This document shows, one piece after another, positions 1-6,832 of a stretch of DNA of 12,868 bases; within the stretch, counting starts at the first letter, position 1; each line of letters starts with the position of its first letter. A program made the translations under genes and the position numbers. The notes under the pieces are model-generated. The model had not been told where the DNA came from. It did no database searches and worked only from the letters and a program-made list of their open reading frames with translations. Source of the stretch: Pseudonocardia sp. (GTDB taxonomy: Bacteria > Actinomycetota > Actinomycetes > Mycobacteriales > Pseudonocardiaceae); the NCBI GenBank assembly GCA_030453005.1, contig JAKDLE010000024.1, positions 1 to 12,868 on the forward strand. The letters run 5' to 3'.

Positions 1-1
1 G

Positions 2-322
2 GCGACCACGGACGACGCGCTGGCCGTCATCGCCGAGGCCGAGGCCGCGGAGGCCAGGGAGTACTGCCGCACCTGCTGCGTGGCGTTCGCGGTCCCGGCC
101 GCGCTGGCCTGCGTGGCGGCCGGGTTGCCCGAGCGGGCCCGCGCTTACCTGCACGCCGCCCGGGAACACCTGCCCCCGGCATCACGCACGGATGTGCGGG
201 TCGCCGCGGTCGCTCGGGCGGAGGCGGCGCTCGCCGCAGTCGAGTCACGAGGGCCCACAGCCCGAGGGGGGTTTCGGGAAGGTTCGCGAACTAGTGTCCG
301 CCCCGTCCCAGCTCGATCATGA
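2..322 (+). CDS. C-terminal part of a probable TPR-type transcriptional regulator (5' end outside window)
   Basis: The frame is open from the first base and codes for about 106 residues, alanine-, arginine- and glutamate-rich and helical. The segment with residues REYCRTCC, then AFAVPAALACVAAGLPERARAYL, resembles the C-terminal TPR-like helices of actinobacterial SARP/LuxR-type ATPase regulators, which often carry a Cys-x-x-Cys just before an 'AxPAAIACAxxGdLerAR' helix pair. That assignment rests on recalled family pattern only. After about residue 80 the sequence becomes low-complexity (Arg, Gly, Pro) and looks like a run-on past the expected end, so the original stop may have been lost. The TGA stop overlaps the ATG of the next gene (ATGA), which could couple their translation. 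No DNA-binding domain is visible because the N-terminus lies upstream. Confidence 0.5.
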   Translation, partial: ATTDDALAVIAEAEAAEAREYCRTCCVAFAVPAALACVAAGLPERARAYLHAAREHLPPASRTDVRVAAVARAEAALAAVESRGPTARGGFREGSRTSVRPVPARS

Positions 323-864
323 AATGGCGGTGTGCCGTGGCTGTCGATCCCGATTTCGACGTCCGAACGCTCGGATCGTTCATCGAGAAGGTCCGTGACG
401 ATCCCAGCGCCGGCGCCACCGTGTGGCGGGCGAACAGCACCTGGAAGAAGGGCCTGCGCAGCGAGGCGACGATCAGCCGACCCGACAAGGAGCACGTGGT
501 CGTGATGGACGAGCCCGCCGCGCTGGGGGGCTCGGACACCGGACCCAACATGGTCGAGGTCGTGCTCGGCGCCTACGGCTGCTGCCTGACCACCGGTTTC
601 GTCGCGAACGCCGCGATGCGCGGGATCGAGCTGGAGGGCGTGGAGATCGAGATCGAGGGCGACCTGGACCTGCAGGCCTTCTTCGGGCTGCGCAACCCCG
701 ACGAGGTCTGGCCCGGCTACACCGACGTCCGGGCGAAGGTGCGACTCACTGCACCGGGCGCCACGCGCGAGCAGCTCGAGGAGCTCCACGCCGCTGTCGT
801 GCCCACCTCCCCGGTCGGCAGCATCATCGCCCGTCCGGTGCAGGTACACACCGAGCTGGTCTGA
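319..864 (+). CDS. OsmC family protein (peroxiredoxin-like)
   Basis: This 181-residue protein has the OsmC/Ohr layout: an N-terminal helix (TLGSFIEKVRDDPSAG), an antiparallel sheet (WRANSTWKKGLRSEATI), a central helix GPNMVEVVLGAYGCCLTTGF, then VEIEIEGDLDLQAFFGL and a C-terminal strand. Known family members reduce organic hydroperoxides in the cytoplasm with two cysteines. Here the first is present (Cys88/Cys89), but the second, normally just before a 'PVxxxL' segment, is replaced: residues near 160 read VPTSPVGSII. It may therefore act as a one-Cys variant, or as an OsmC-fold protein with another role. ATG 319 is chosen because the OsmC N-terminal helix follows directly. No Shine-Dalgarno is visible, and the start overlaps the upstream stop by ATGA. 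Possible link: methanethiol oxidase, whose wrecked gene follows, produces H2O2. Confidence 0.85.
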   Translation: MKWRCAVAVDPDFDVRTLGSFIEKVRDDPSAGATVWRANSTWKKGLRSEATISRPDKEHVVVMDEPAALGGSDTGPNMVEVVLGAYGCCLTTGFVANAAMRGIELEGVEIEIEGDLDLQAFFGLRNPDEVWPGYTDVRAKVRLTAPGATREQLEELHAAVVPTSPVGSIIARPVQVHTELV

Positions 865-882
865 CCGACACAAGAAGAAGCG

Positions 883-1280
883 ATAACGACCGGACCCGAC
901 CTTCTACCGCTCAGCTGTCGGACAAGGCGGGCTACACCTTCGACGTGCTGCGCGCCTGGGAGACCGACCGCGGCGCCCAGCACTTCCACTACGACACCTG
1001 GTGGCATCTCAACCAGAACACGCTGATCTCCAGCGAGTGGGGTAGCCCCTCGATGGTGGAGAACGGCGTCGTCCCGGAACTGCTGCTGGGCCAGAAGTAC
1101 GGGCACTGCCTGCACTTCTGGGGGATGGTCGAGGTCAGCCGCGACGGCAAGCGCGTCTACTTCACCAACTCGCTGTACGGGGCATGGGACGACGGCGACG
1201 ACCTCCGCGGGCTGCGCCCGCACCAGGTCCGGCTGCAGGGCGGGGACGCCTCGTCCGACTCGTACTGCCACTGGTCCTGA
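883..1280 (+). pseudogene. Remnant of an SBP56-type selenium-binding protein / methanethiol oxidase
   Basis: Short blocks of a bacterial SBP56 protein lie in order with most of the gene missing. ATA-ACG-ACC at 883 looks like a lost ATG start. One extra G near 892 then shifts frame, and DPTFYRSA (893-916) matches the family N-terminus. Next come LSDKAGY (915-935), TFDVLRAWETDRG to LHFWG (936-1124), MVEVSRDGKRVYFTNSLYGAWDDG (about 1125-1196) and DDLRGLRPHQVRLQGGDASSDSYC (about 1197-1271). In full-length homologues these blocks are far apart, so about four internal deletions are implied, removing the HHxGWNxCSS and HTxHC metal/selenium motifs. The expected length is about 450-470 residues; about 130 remain. 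It is closer to the bacterial SBP56 branch (SSDSYC ending) than to the intact SELENBP1-like protein at 7180-8541, so it is not a recent copy of that gene. A functional product is very unlikely. Confidence 0.85.
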
Positions 1281-1291
1281 GCCACCCCACG

Positions 1292-1788
1292 GTGGAGACG
1301 GCACGGCACTCGTATCGGGATCGGATCCGCGATCCGGGTGTCGTGCTGTGGACGGTCGCCGCGGTGTGCTGGGCGGCGTTGCTGGTGCCGAGCCTGGCAG
1401 GCGGCACCACCGGGCATGATCACCTTCTGCGCGGAGCGACGATCCCGGGACCGGGCGTCGTGCTGGTGTTCATCGGTTCGTGGCTGGTGATGATCGGTGC
1501 GATGATGCTGCCGACCACGGTGGCGATGGCGCGGATGTTCGTCGTGGTCAGCGCCCGCCAACCCCGGCCGTGGCCGGCCCGGGCGGCCTTCCTGGCCGGT
1601 TACCTCGCGCTCTGGACGGCCTTCGCGTTGCTCGCGGTGGTCGCCGCCACCGCGGTCCAGGCCGGGCTGGCGTGGCTCGACTTCGGCCCCCGCTGGGTGC
1701 TGGCCTGCGCGCTGGCGATCGCGGGTGCGTTCCAGTTCAGCCCGATCAAGAACCGGTGCCTGACCCAGTGCCGCGATCCCAGGGCCTT
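1292..1788 (+). pseudogene. DUF2182 family membrane protein, truncated at the 3' end
   Basis: From GTG 1292 about 165 residues read as a DUF2182 (predicted metal-binding integral membrane) protein. The first membrane helix is VVLWTVAAVCWAALLVPSLA. Then come SWLVMIGAMMLPTTVAMARM, AAFLAGYLALWTAFALLAVV and WVLACALAIAGAFQFSPIKN, with the diagnostic CLTQCRDPRAL at the end. Family members continue with two or three more helices, including a GCCW motif, to about 250 residues. Here homology stops at about 1787 and the DUF1326 gene begins at once in another frame. The frame stays open to 2104, but that part is the DUF1326 gene read out of frame. The gene starts 11 nt after the SBP56 remnant, suggesting a former operon. 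DUF2182 and DUF1326 genes are commonly neighbours in bacteria (family knowledge). The function of the family is unknown. Confidence 0.75.
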
Positions 1789-2367
1789 ATGGCCGAGGTG
1801 TGCAGTTGCAAGTCGCTGTGCCCGTGCGCAGTGGGTCAGGATCCCGACGGCGGCTACTGCGGCTTCAGTTGGGTGTTCCACTTCGACCGCGGCGCGATCA
1901 ACGGGACCGACGTCTCCGGGCTCAGCATGGGTATTCTCGGCGACCACCGAGGCAACGTCTTCGACGGCAAGGTCCAGATCGCCGTCATCCTCGACGAGCG
2001 CGCCGACGAGGCCCAGCAGGGCGTCCTCGTCGATGCCTTCACGGGCAAGGCGGGCGGACCGCTGGCCGATCTGGCCGGCCTGGTCAGCGACATCGTGGGC
2101 GTGATGCACGCACCGATCACCTACGACATGGACAAGGGCACCGGCAGCTTCACGGTCCAGGGCGTGTTCGAGGGCGAGGTGCAGGGCTACACAGCGCTGG
2201 ACGGGAAGACTCCGACCACGGTCAACAATGCCGCGATCGGCGCCGTGGTGGGCGCCACGGCCTATCCGGGCAAGGTGACCCGGCACGAGGTGACCGACAC
2301 CGAACACGGCCTGCAGTTCAAGGGTCGGCAGTCCGCCCAGACCGAGTTCCACCTCGTGGCCGCCTGA
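1789..2367 (+). CDS. DUF1326 domain protein, probably missing its first few residues
   Basis: From ATG 1789 the frame gives 192 residues typical of DUF1326: MAEVCSCKSLCPC, then DPDGGYCGFSWVFHFDRGAINGTDVSG, AVILDERADEAQQ, FTGKAGGPLADLAGLVSDIVGV and a C-terminal GLQFKGRQSAQTEFHL. The clustered cysteines CSCKSLCPC (residues 5-13) suggest metal or redox chemistry, but no activity is established for the family. Homologues usually carry about 8 further residues before the MAEVC segment. Here the sequence upstream is the cut end of the DUF2182 gene, so ATG 1789 is probably a former internal methionine. A weak AGGG lies 5 nt upstream of it. The body is otherwise undamaged and could still be translated. 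It would be a pseudogene if the lost N-terminus or start signals are essential. Confidence 0.7.
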   Translation: MAEVCSCKSLCPCAVGQDPDGGYCGFSWVFHFDRGAINGTDVSGLSMGILGDHRGNVFDGKVQIAVILDERADEAQQGVLVDAFTGKAGGPLADLAGLVSDIVGVMHAPITYDMDKGTGSFTVQGVFEGEVQGYTALDGKTPTTVNNAAIGAVVGATAYPGKVTRHEVTDTEHGLQFKGRQSAQTEFHLVAA

Positions 2368-2593
2368 CGCGGTCACATCCCGCAGGAGCCGCTGTCCACG
2401 CGCAGGAACCGGCCGTTGGCCCAGCGGCAGAGATGGATCCGGGCAGCCGCCGGAGAGCGCCCAGCCGGTGCCGGAGAGCACGAGGACCCGGCTGTCGGCG
2501 AACCGGGCCTCCAGCCGCTCAGCTCACGGTTGCGCTCCTCGCGCCAGTGCAGCACCCGGTCGTGCGTCGCCGCCGCCTGCCGCTCGCCCGCCA

Positions 2594-2614
2594 TGCGAGA
2601 ATGTCCGGGCATTC
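2594..2614 (+). promoter_or_regulatory. Candidate promoter and operator for the SulP gene
   Basis: An extended -10 like element (TGC then GAGAAT, 2594-2602) is overlapped by an inverted repeat with arms GAATG (2599-2603) and CATTC (2610-2614) around six bases. It lies about 33 nt upstream of the SulP start, where a repressor could block RNA polymerase. No convincing -35 box is seen. The rest of 2368-2593 holds no gene I recognise on either strand; a 79-codon reverse frame (2373-2612) lacks family features. Confidence 0.3.
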
Positions 2615-2647
2615 CCGACGCTGCGGCTGCGACCGAGAGGGCTCCCC

Positions 2648-4201
2648 ATGTCCGTCACAGGGCTGCCGGACGTGGCCGGTCGCATCCGCTGGAGGACGAT
2701 TCCCCGCGACGTCGTGGCCGGGGTCAGCGTCGCCATGATCGGGATCCCGCAGTCGCTCGCCTACGCCGAGCTCGCCGGGATGCCGCCGGTGGTGGGCCTG
2801 TACGCCGGGGCGCTCCCGCCGCTGCTCGCCGCGCTGTTCGCGTCCTCGCCGTACCTGCAGACCGGGCCGGTCGCGATCACCTCGCTGCTCACGTTCGGGG
2901 CGCTGAGCACGATGGCGACGCCGGGCAGCCCCGAGTACGTGGCCCTCGGGCTCGGCCTGGCGTTCGTCGTCGGCGTGACGCGGGTGCTGCTCGGCGTGCT
3001 GCGCGCGGGCTGGCTGGCCTACCTGATGTCCCAGCCGATGCTGCTCGGGTTCATCCCGGCGGCCGCGCTGCTCATCGCCGGGTCGCAGACCGCAAAAGCT
3101 CTCGGCGCCGCCGAGACCCCGGAGTTCACCAGCGTGCTCGCCGAGGCGGGGTGGGCGGTGGTGCACCCCGCCACCTGGAACCCGGCGGCGCTGGCCGTGA
3201 CGGCGATGACGTTGCTGCTCGTGGTGGGTGGGCGGCGGCTGCACGCGCTGTTCCCCGGGGTGCTGGTGGCCGCCGTCGTCGGCACCACCGTCTCGGCGCT
3301 GGGCGGCTACCCCGGCGCCACGGTCGAGCACATCCCGTCCGGCTTCCCCCCGTTCACCCTCGACGACCTACCGTGGTCTCAGCTGCCCGCGCTGGCCCTG
3401 AGCGGGGTGGTGATCGCGTTGATCGGGTTCACCGAGGCGGCGTCGATCTCCCGGCGGTTCGCCTCGGAGGACCGCAGCAGGTGGAGCGCCGATCGGGAGT
3501 TCCTCAGCCAGGGGGTCGCGAACCTGACCGCGGCCTGCACCGGGGGGTTCCCGTGCGGCGGGTCGTTCTCCCGCAGCTCGGTGAACCGGCTCTCCGGGGC
3601 CCGGACCCGGCTCGCCGGCGGCGTCACCGGGCTGACCGTGCTGGCGTTCCTGCCGGTCGCCTGGATCCTGGAGCCGCTGCCGCTGGCCGTGCTGGGCGCG
3701 ATCGTGATCTCGGCGGTGCTCGGCCTGATGCGGTTCCGCCCTCTGGTGCGGCTGTGGCGCTACTCGGTGCCGCAGGCGGTGATCGCCTGGGGGACGTTCC
3801 TGGCCACCGTGCTCCTCACCCCGCGTTTGGACTGGGCCGTGCTCATCGGGATCGGGCTGTCGGTCGCGGTGTTCCTGTGGCGCTGCATGCAGCTCGCGAT
3901 CGACGTCGCGGAGGACGACGGCATGCTGCGGCTCACCCCCCGCGGCGTGCTGTGGTTCGGCACCGCACACCGCCTCGACGACGCGCTGCTCGCCGCACTG
4001 GCCGAGCATCCCGACGCCGACCGGTTGCGGATCGACCTGAGCCGGCTGGGCCGGATCGACACCAGCGGGGCGCTGGAGCTGCGCGCGGTGCTCGACCAGG
4101 CCCGCGCGGCCGGCCTGACCGCCGAGGTCGTGGACATCCCGCCGCAGTCGCAGCGGCTCACCGAGCGGATCATGGCACCCACCGAGGACCCACTCTCCTA
4201 G
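2648..4201 (+). CDS. SulP family anion transporter with C-terminal STAS domain
   Basis: This 517-residue inner-membrane protein has the SulP signature near its start (PQSLAYAELAGMPPVVGLYA, residues about 36-55) followed by GPVAITSLLTFGAL. Around ten or more hydrophobic segments follow. A second conserved block, GFTEAASISRRFA and FPCGGSFSRSSVN, corresponds to the family's 'E…s…N….G..s….P..GS.SRS..N' region. Residues about 430-510 form a STAS domain with the core IDTSGALELRAVL (470-482). SulP members carry sulfate, bicarbonate or other anions with H+ or Na+; the substrate here is not shown. The ATG is supported by GAGAGG about 8 nt upstream and by the start of homology. It stands alone, convergent with the GntR gene. 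A sulfate role would fit the sulfur-linked neighbours but bicarbonate is equally possible. Confidence 0.93.
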   Translation: MSVTGLPDVAGRIRWRTIPRDVVAGVSVAMIGIPQSLAYAELAGMPPVVGLYAGALPPLLAALFASSPYLQTGPVAITSLLTFGALSTMATPGSPEYVALGLGLAFVVGVTRVLLGVLRAGWLAYLMSQPMLLGFIPAAALLIAGSQTAKALGAAETPEFTSVLAEAGWAVVHPATWNPAALAVTAMTLLLVVGGRRLHALFPGVLVAAVVGTTVSALGGYPGATVEHIPSGFPPFTLDDLPWSQLPALALSGVVIALIGFTEAASISRRFASEDRSRWSADREFLSQGVANLTAACTGGFPCGGSFSRSSVNRLSGARTRLAGGVTGLTVLAFLPVAWILEPLPLAVLGAIVISAVLGLMRFRPLVRLWRYSVPQAVIAWGTFLATVLLTPRLDWAVLIGIGLSVAVFLWRCMQLAIDVAEDDGMLRLTPRGVLWFGTAHRLDDALLAALAEHPDADRLRIDLSRLGRIDTSGALELRAVLDQARAAGLTAEVVDIPPQSQRLTERIMAPTEDPLS

Positions 4202-4205
4202 AACT

Positions 4206-4226
4206 GCGCGCACCACCGCCGCGCGC
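4206..4226. terminator. Hairpin between convergent SulP and GntR genes
   Basis: The arms GCGCGC (4206-4211) and GCGCGC (4221-4226) pair perfectly around a 9-nt loop, 5 nt after the SulP stop and 17 nt from the GntR stop. There is no T-tract, which is common in high-GC actinobacteria. It could serve both strands. Confidence 0.45.
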
Positions 4227-4242
4227 CGGAAGGCCGCACGGC

Positions 4243-5031
4243 TCAGGCTCTCCGGGAATCGGTCCCCGAGACGTCCATCCGGTAGCCCTCCTGCGTCGAC
4301 CACCGGGCTGCGACGCTGAACCGGTCGCCGCGGATCAGCGTCTCGCGCCATTCGACGGGCTGCTCGCGCAGGCAGCCGACCCGCTGCACCTCCATCACCG
4401 CGGTCCCCGCCGGGATCTTGAGCAGCTTTCGGGTCGCCGCCGTCGGCACCGCAGCCGTGATTACCTCGCTCCCACCGGTGAGCCGGGTCCCGGTGAGGCC
4501 GGCGAGCTCGTCGTAGAGGCCCGAGTGCGAGAAGTCGGCGTCGAGCAACGGGCCAGCGATCGAGCGTGGCAACCAGGCCCGGTCCAGGGCCAGTGGTTCG
4601 GAGTCGGCCATGCGCAGGCGCTCCAGGTAGACGAACTCCGTGGAGGGCGGGCGTTGCAACCGTTCGGCGACCTTCGGGTCCACCGACACCTCGAGCGCCC
4701 GGACCACGCTGCGCTGCTCGAGGCCCATGGCCTCGACCGACCGGAACAAGGAGTACAGCGCGCCCAGCGGCTGCTCGATCCGCGACTTGCGCACCCACGT
4801 CCCGCGACCACGCCCGGAGTCGAGTACGCCCTCGTCGCGCAGCCGCCGCAGCGCGTCCCGCACCGTGTGCCTGCTGACGGCGTACTCCGCGACGAGCTCG
4901 TGCTCGCCGGGGAAGCGGTCCTCGAACGCGCCCGATCGCATCCGCCGGCGCAGGTCCGCCTCGATCTGCGCCCACAGCGGAAGGGGGTTCGAGCGGTCCA
5001 GCGGCCGCGCCGCTTTTACACCCCGTGCCAT
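4243..5031 (-). CDS. GntR family regulator, HutC subfamily (UTRA effector domain)
   Basis: This 262-residue protein has a winged helix-turn-helix at residues about 16-82 (PLWAQIEADLRRRMRSG, FPGEHELVAEYAVSRHTVRDALRRL, DEGVLDSGRGRGTWV). A UTRA ligand-binding domain follows, running from about 95 to 255 with the typical strand EFVYLERLRMADSEPLALDRAWLP and the closing FSVAARWSTQEGYRMDV. HutC-type proteins are usually repressors released by a small ligand; the ligand cannot be read from sequence. A GTG at 5037 is possible, but ATG 5031 has a GAGG box 5 nt upstream and is preferred. The gene is divergent from the DUF202 pair, and a palindrome of the GntR operator type (5077-5088) lies between them, so it probably controls itself and that operon. 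A decayed paralogue sits at 10787-11150. Confidence 0.93.
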   Translation of the reverse strand: MARGVKAARPLDRSNPLPLWAQIEADLRRRMRSGAFEDRFPGEHELVAEYAVSRHTVRDALRRLRDEGVLDSGRGRGTWVRKSRIEQPLGALYSLFRSVEAMGLEQRSVVRALEVSVDPKVAERLQRPPSTEFVYLERLRMADSEPLALDRAWLPRSIAGPLLDADFSHSGLYDELAGLTGTRLTGGSEVITAAVPTAATRKLLKIPAGTAVMEVQRVGCLREQPVEWRETLIRGDRFSVAARWSTQEGYRMDVSGTDSRRA

Positions 5032-5076
5032 GGCCACCTCGCGACAAACTCGCTGAATGTGATGTTGCCCGGACGA

Positions 5077-5100
5077 TGTTACCTAACACAGATGTACGGT
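5077..5100. promoter_or_regulatory. GntR-type operator and -10 element in the divergent intergenic region
   Basis: TGTTA (5077-5081) and TAACA (5084-5088) form a perfect inverted repeat with two central bases. It fits the general GntR operator form GT-N6-AC. A TANNNT -10 hexamer, TACGGT, lies at 5095-5100 on the plus strand. It would place the transcription start at about 5107-5108, right at the ATG of the first DUF202 gene (leaderless mRNA). The operator would then sit just upstream of the -10. Repeats of GATGTT/GATGTA occur at 5061, 5075 and 5091 with 14- and 16-nt spacing. Confidence 0.5.
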
Positions 5101-5107
5101 CGTGGCC

Positions 5108-5479
5108 ATGGCGCGCCGACGTCCACCACTGCGATCGATCGGTACGGACCCGGACTACCGCTTCACGCTGGCCAACGAACGCACCTTCCTCGCCTGGATC
5201 CGGACCGCACTCGCGCTGCTGGCGGGTGCGGTGGCGCTGGCCGGCCTGGTTCCCGACCTCGGACCGGCGGTGGTCCGCAACATCCTGGTCGCGGTTCTCC
5301 TCGTTCTCGCCTTCGTCGTGACGGCCGGGGCCTACCTGCGGTGGGACCGGGCCGAGCGCGCGCTGCGCGTAGGTCGGCCACTGCCGGTCGGCCTACTCCC
5401 CCGCCTGCTGGTCAGCGGCCTGCTCGTCGTCGTCGTCGTGGCGTCTGCACTGGTCGTGCTCATCCAGTCCGGACCATGA
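5108..5479 (+). CDS. DUF202 (YidH-type) small membrane protein
   Basis: This 123-residue protein has the DUF202 signature YRFTLANERTFLAWIRTALALLAGAVAL near the N-terminus, giving a charged amphipathic lead-in and a first membrane helix. A second helix is around ILVAVLLVLAFVVTAGAYL, then a cytosolic DRAERALRVGRPLPVG stretch and a third helix LLPRLLVSGLLVVVVVASALVVL. The function of the family is unknown. ATG 5108 is preferred to GTG 5102 because the -10 at 5095-5100 would start a leaderless transcript there; neither has a Shine-Dalgarno. It overlaps the next gene by ATGA. A fragment of a paralogue's C-terminal third lies at 9388-9538. Confidence 0.88.
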   Translation: MARRRPPLRSIGTDPDYRFTLANERTFLAWIRTALALLAGAVALAGLVPDLGPAVVRNILVAVLLVLAFVVTAGAYLRWDRAERALRVGRPLPVGLLPRLLVSGLLVVVVVASALVVLIQSGP

Positions 5480-5805
5480 CCGGCACGGATGAGGTCTGGG
5501 ATCGCGGCGCGCAGGCCGAGCGCACCGCGTTGGCGTGGCAGCGGACGGGGCTGTCCACCGCCGCCGTCGGGCTGCTGCTCGTGCACGCGTACCCCGCCGG
5601 ACAGGTCGTTCCGCCCTGGCCCGGCCTGCTGTTGCTCGTGGCGGGCGCGGCGATGGCGGCAGTGGTCGCCCCGGTCCGGTACAGGCACATCGAGTGCGCA
5701 GTCAGGTCCGGGAGCGGGCCGTCGTCCACCAGGACCACTTCCGGCACGGCCCTGCTCATCCTGGCGGCCATCCTCGGGGTCGCGGCACTCCTGGTTCTCG
5801 CGTGA
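5476..5805 (+). CDS. DUF202 (YidG-type) small membrane protein, second of the pair
   Basis: This 109-residue protein begins MTGTDEVWDRGAQAERTALAW, then QRTGLSTAAVGLLLVHA, the DUF202 motif with first membrane helix. A second helix PGLLLLVAGAAMAAVVAPV and a third TALLILAAILGVAALLVLA follow. The start overlaps the upstream stop (ATGA, 5476-5479), so the two are translationally coupled and probably form a heteromeric membrane unit, as tandem DUF202 pairs occur in many bacteria. The function is unknown. It is likely under the same GntR operator as the first gene. Confidence 0.85.
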   Translation: MTGTDEVWDRGAQAERTALAWQRTGLSTAAVGLLLVHAYPAGQVVPPWPGLLLLVAGAAMAAVVAPVRYRHIECAVRSGSGPSSTRTTSGTALLILAAILGVAALLVLA

Positions 5806-5877
5806 CGACGGCGGGGACCCGGCGACTCACACGGAGCCGCGAACGTCACAGCGTGCGAGCTGGAAGCACCTGACCGG

Positions 5878-5909
5878 TTGACCGTACATTGGCCATGATG
5901 AACATCTAC
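5878..5909 (+). promoter_or_regulatory. Possible promoter upstream of the TauE/SafE gene
   Basis: TTGACC (5878-5883) is a good -35 hexamer. It is embedded in GGTTGACCG, the same 9 nt found at the promoter of the SBP56 gene (7050-7058). The best -10 is TACGCT (5904-5909), but the 20-nt spacing is long. The evidence is weak for the -10. Confidence 0.3.
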
Positions 5910-5969
5910 GCTGACCGTCCGTCGGTCCACCGCGCAGCGGACCGGAGACCCGGAGCCGTGCCGTGCTGA
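5895..5969 (+). CDS. Possible 24-residue leader peptide overlapping the TauE/SafE start
   Basis: ATGATG at 5895 opens a 24-codon frame (begins MMNIYADRP, ends GAVPC) whose TGA (5967-5969) overlaps the GTG start of the transporter at 5963. Short Arg-rich leader peptides ending in Cys are known upstream of sulfur-related genes in actinobacteria, and this one is loosely similar in being Arg-rich and ending in Cys. The known leader consensus (DLLRV-type) is not seen. No Shine-Dalgarno stands out. Confidence 0.2.
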   Translation: MMNIYADRPSVHRAADRRPGAVPC

Positions 5970-6784
5970 TCCAGACACTGGCCGTCGGACTGGCGGTCGG
6001 GCTGCTGATGGGGGCGCTCGGCGGCGGGGGCGGGGTGCTGACCGTCCCGATCCTGGTCTACCTGCTCGGCGAGTCGGCCCAGCAGGCGACGACCGGCAGC
6101 CTGGTCATCGTCGGTGTCGCCGCGCTCGTCGGAGCGGTCTCGCGGTGGCGGTCCGGCGAGGTGCGCCTGCGCAGCGGGGTCGCGTTCGGCGTCCTCGGCA
6201 TACCGGCCGCACTGGTCGGCACCGCGGTGAACCACCGACTCGATCCGGCGGTGCTGCTCCTCGCGTTCGCGGCACTGATCCTGGTCGTGGCCGCTGCACT
6301 GCTCGCCGGCACCCGCCGACGCCCGGCCGCCGACCGCACCCCGACGCCCGCGGGCGGCACGGCGATCGCCGTGCGGGTCCGCCCCTCCTCCGCGGTCTCC
6401 ACGGCACTCACCGTGGTGCCCACCGCCCTCGTGATCGGCTTCCTCACCGGGCTGCTCGGGGTCGGCGGCGGGTTCCTCGTGGTCCCCGCGCTGGTGGTCC
6501 TGCTGAGAATGCCGATGGCGTCGGCGATCGGCACCTCGCTGCTGGTCATCGCCATCAACTCGGGCGCATCGCTGGCGGCCCGCGCGGGGGTGGCCGAGTT
6601 CGACTGGTCGATCATCGTGCCGTTCACGCTCGCCGCGGTCCTCGCGACGATGCTCGGCAAGCGGGTCGCCGACCGGTTCTCCGGCGACGCGCTCACCCGT
6701 GCGTTCGCGGTGCTGCTGATCGCCGTCGCCTGTTTCGTGTCCGTGCAGAGCCTCATGGTTGCCGTGGCGGCCGGGCAGTGGTGA
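5963..6784 (+). CDS. TauE/SafE family membrane exporter
   Basis: This 273-residue inner-membrane protein is built of two homologous halves. Each opens with a glycine-rich hairpin: GALGGGGGVLTVP (residues about 18-30) and GLLGVGGGFLVVP (about 163-175). Each then has three or four hydrophobic helices, with a charged loop (TRRRPAADRTPTP) between the halves. The conserved ATTGSLVIVGV and ASAIGTSLLVIAINS segments follow the glycine motifs. The family includes exporters of sulfite, sulfoacetate and related organosulfur anions, but many members are uncharacterised. The GTG start has GGAG 7 nt upstream (5952-5955). It lies 157 nt after the DUF202 pair and 395 nt before the SBP56 gene, on the same strand. 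A sulfite-export role would fit the neighbouring methanethiol oxidase but is inference. Confidence 0.9.
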   Translation: MLIQTLAVGLAVGLLMGALGGGGGVLTVPILVYLLGESAQQATTGSLVIVGVAALVGAVSRWRSGEVRLRSGVAFGVLGIPAALVGTAVNHRLDPAVLLLAFAALILVVAAALLAGTRRRPAADRTPTPAGGTAIAVRVRPSSAVSTALTVVPTALVIGFLTGLLGVGGGFLVVPALVVLLRMPMASAIGTSLLVIAINSGASLAARAGVAEFDWSIIVPFTLAAVLATMLGKRVADRFSGDALTRAFAVLLIAVACFVSVQSLMVAVAAGQW

Positions 6785-6832
6785 ACTGAGTCACAGGCCC
6801 ACGGACGGTCGGCGGCGGGGGTGACGGTGCAC

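Noticed and set aside
282..291. Palindrome GTTCGCGAAC upstream of the OsmC gene as a LexA-type box
   Set aside because: The arms are in the wrong order for the actinobacterial LexA box (GAAC-N4-GTTC), and a 10-bp palindrome is expected by chance in a window this size.
2373..2612. Minus-strand 79-codon frame in the gap before SulP
   Set aside because: No recognisable motif, mixed composition and no ribosome site; cannot be supported as a gene.
3368..5089. Minus-strand open frame of 573 codons across SulP and GntR
   Set aside because: Arg/Gly/Ala-rich composition without any motif; it is the shadow of SulP and of the GntR gene in another frame.
2416..5475. Very long plus-strand open frame leading into the second DUF202 gene
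   Set aside because: It runs through the SulP gene in the wrong frame and antisense to GntR; only its last 109 codons (from 5476) have family features. High G+C suppresses stops.
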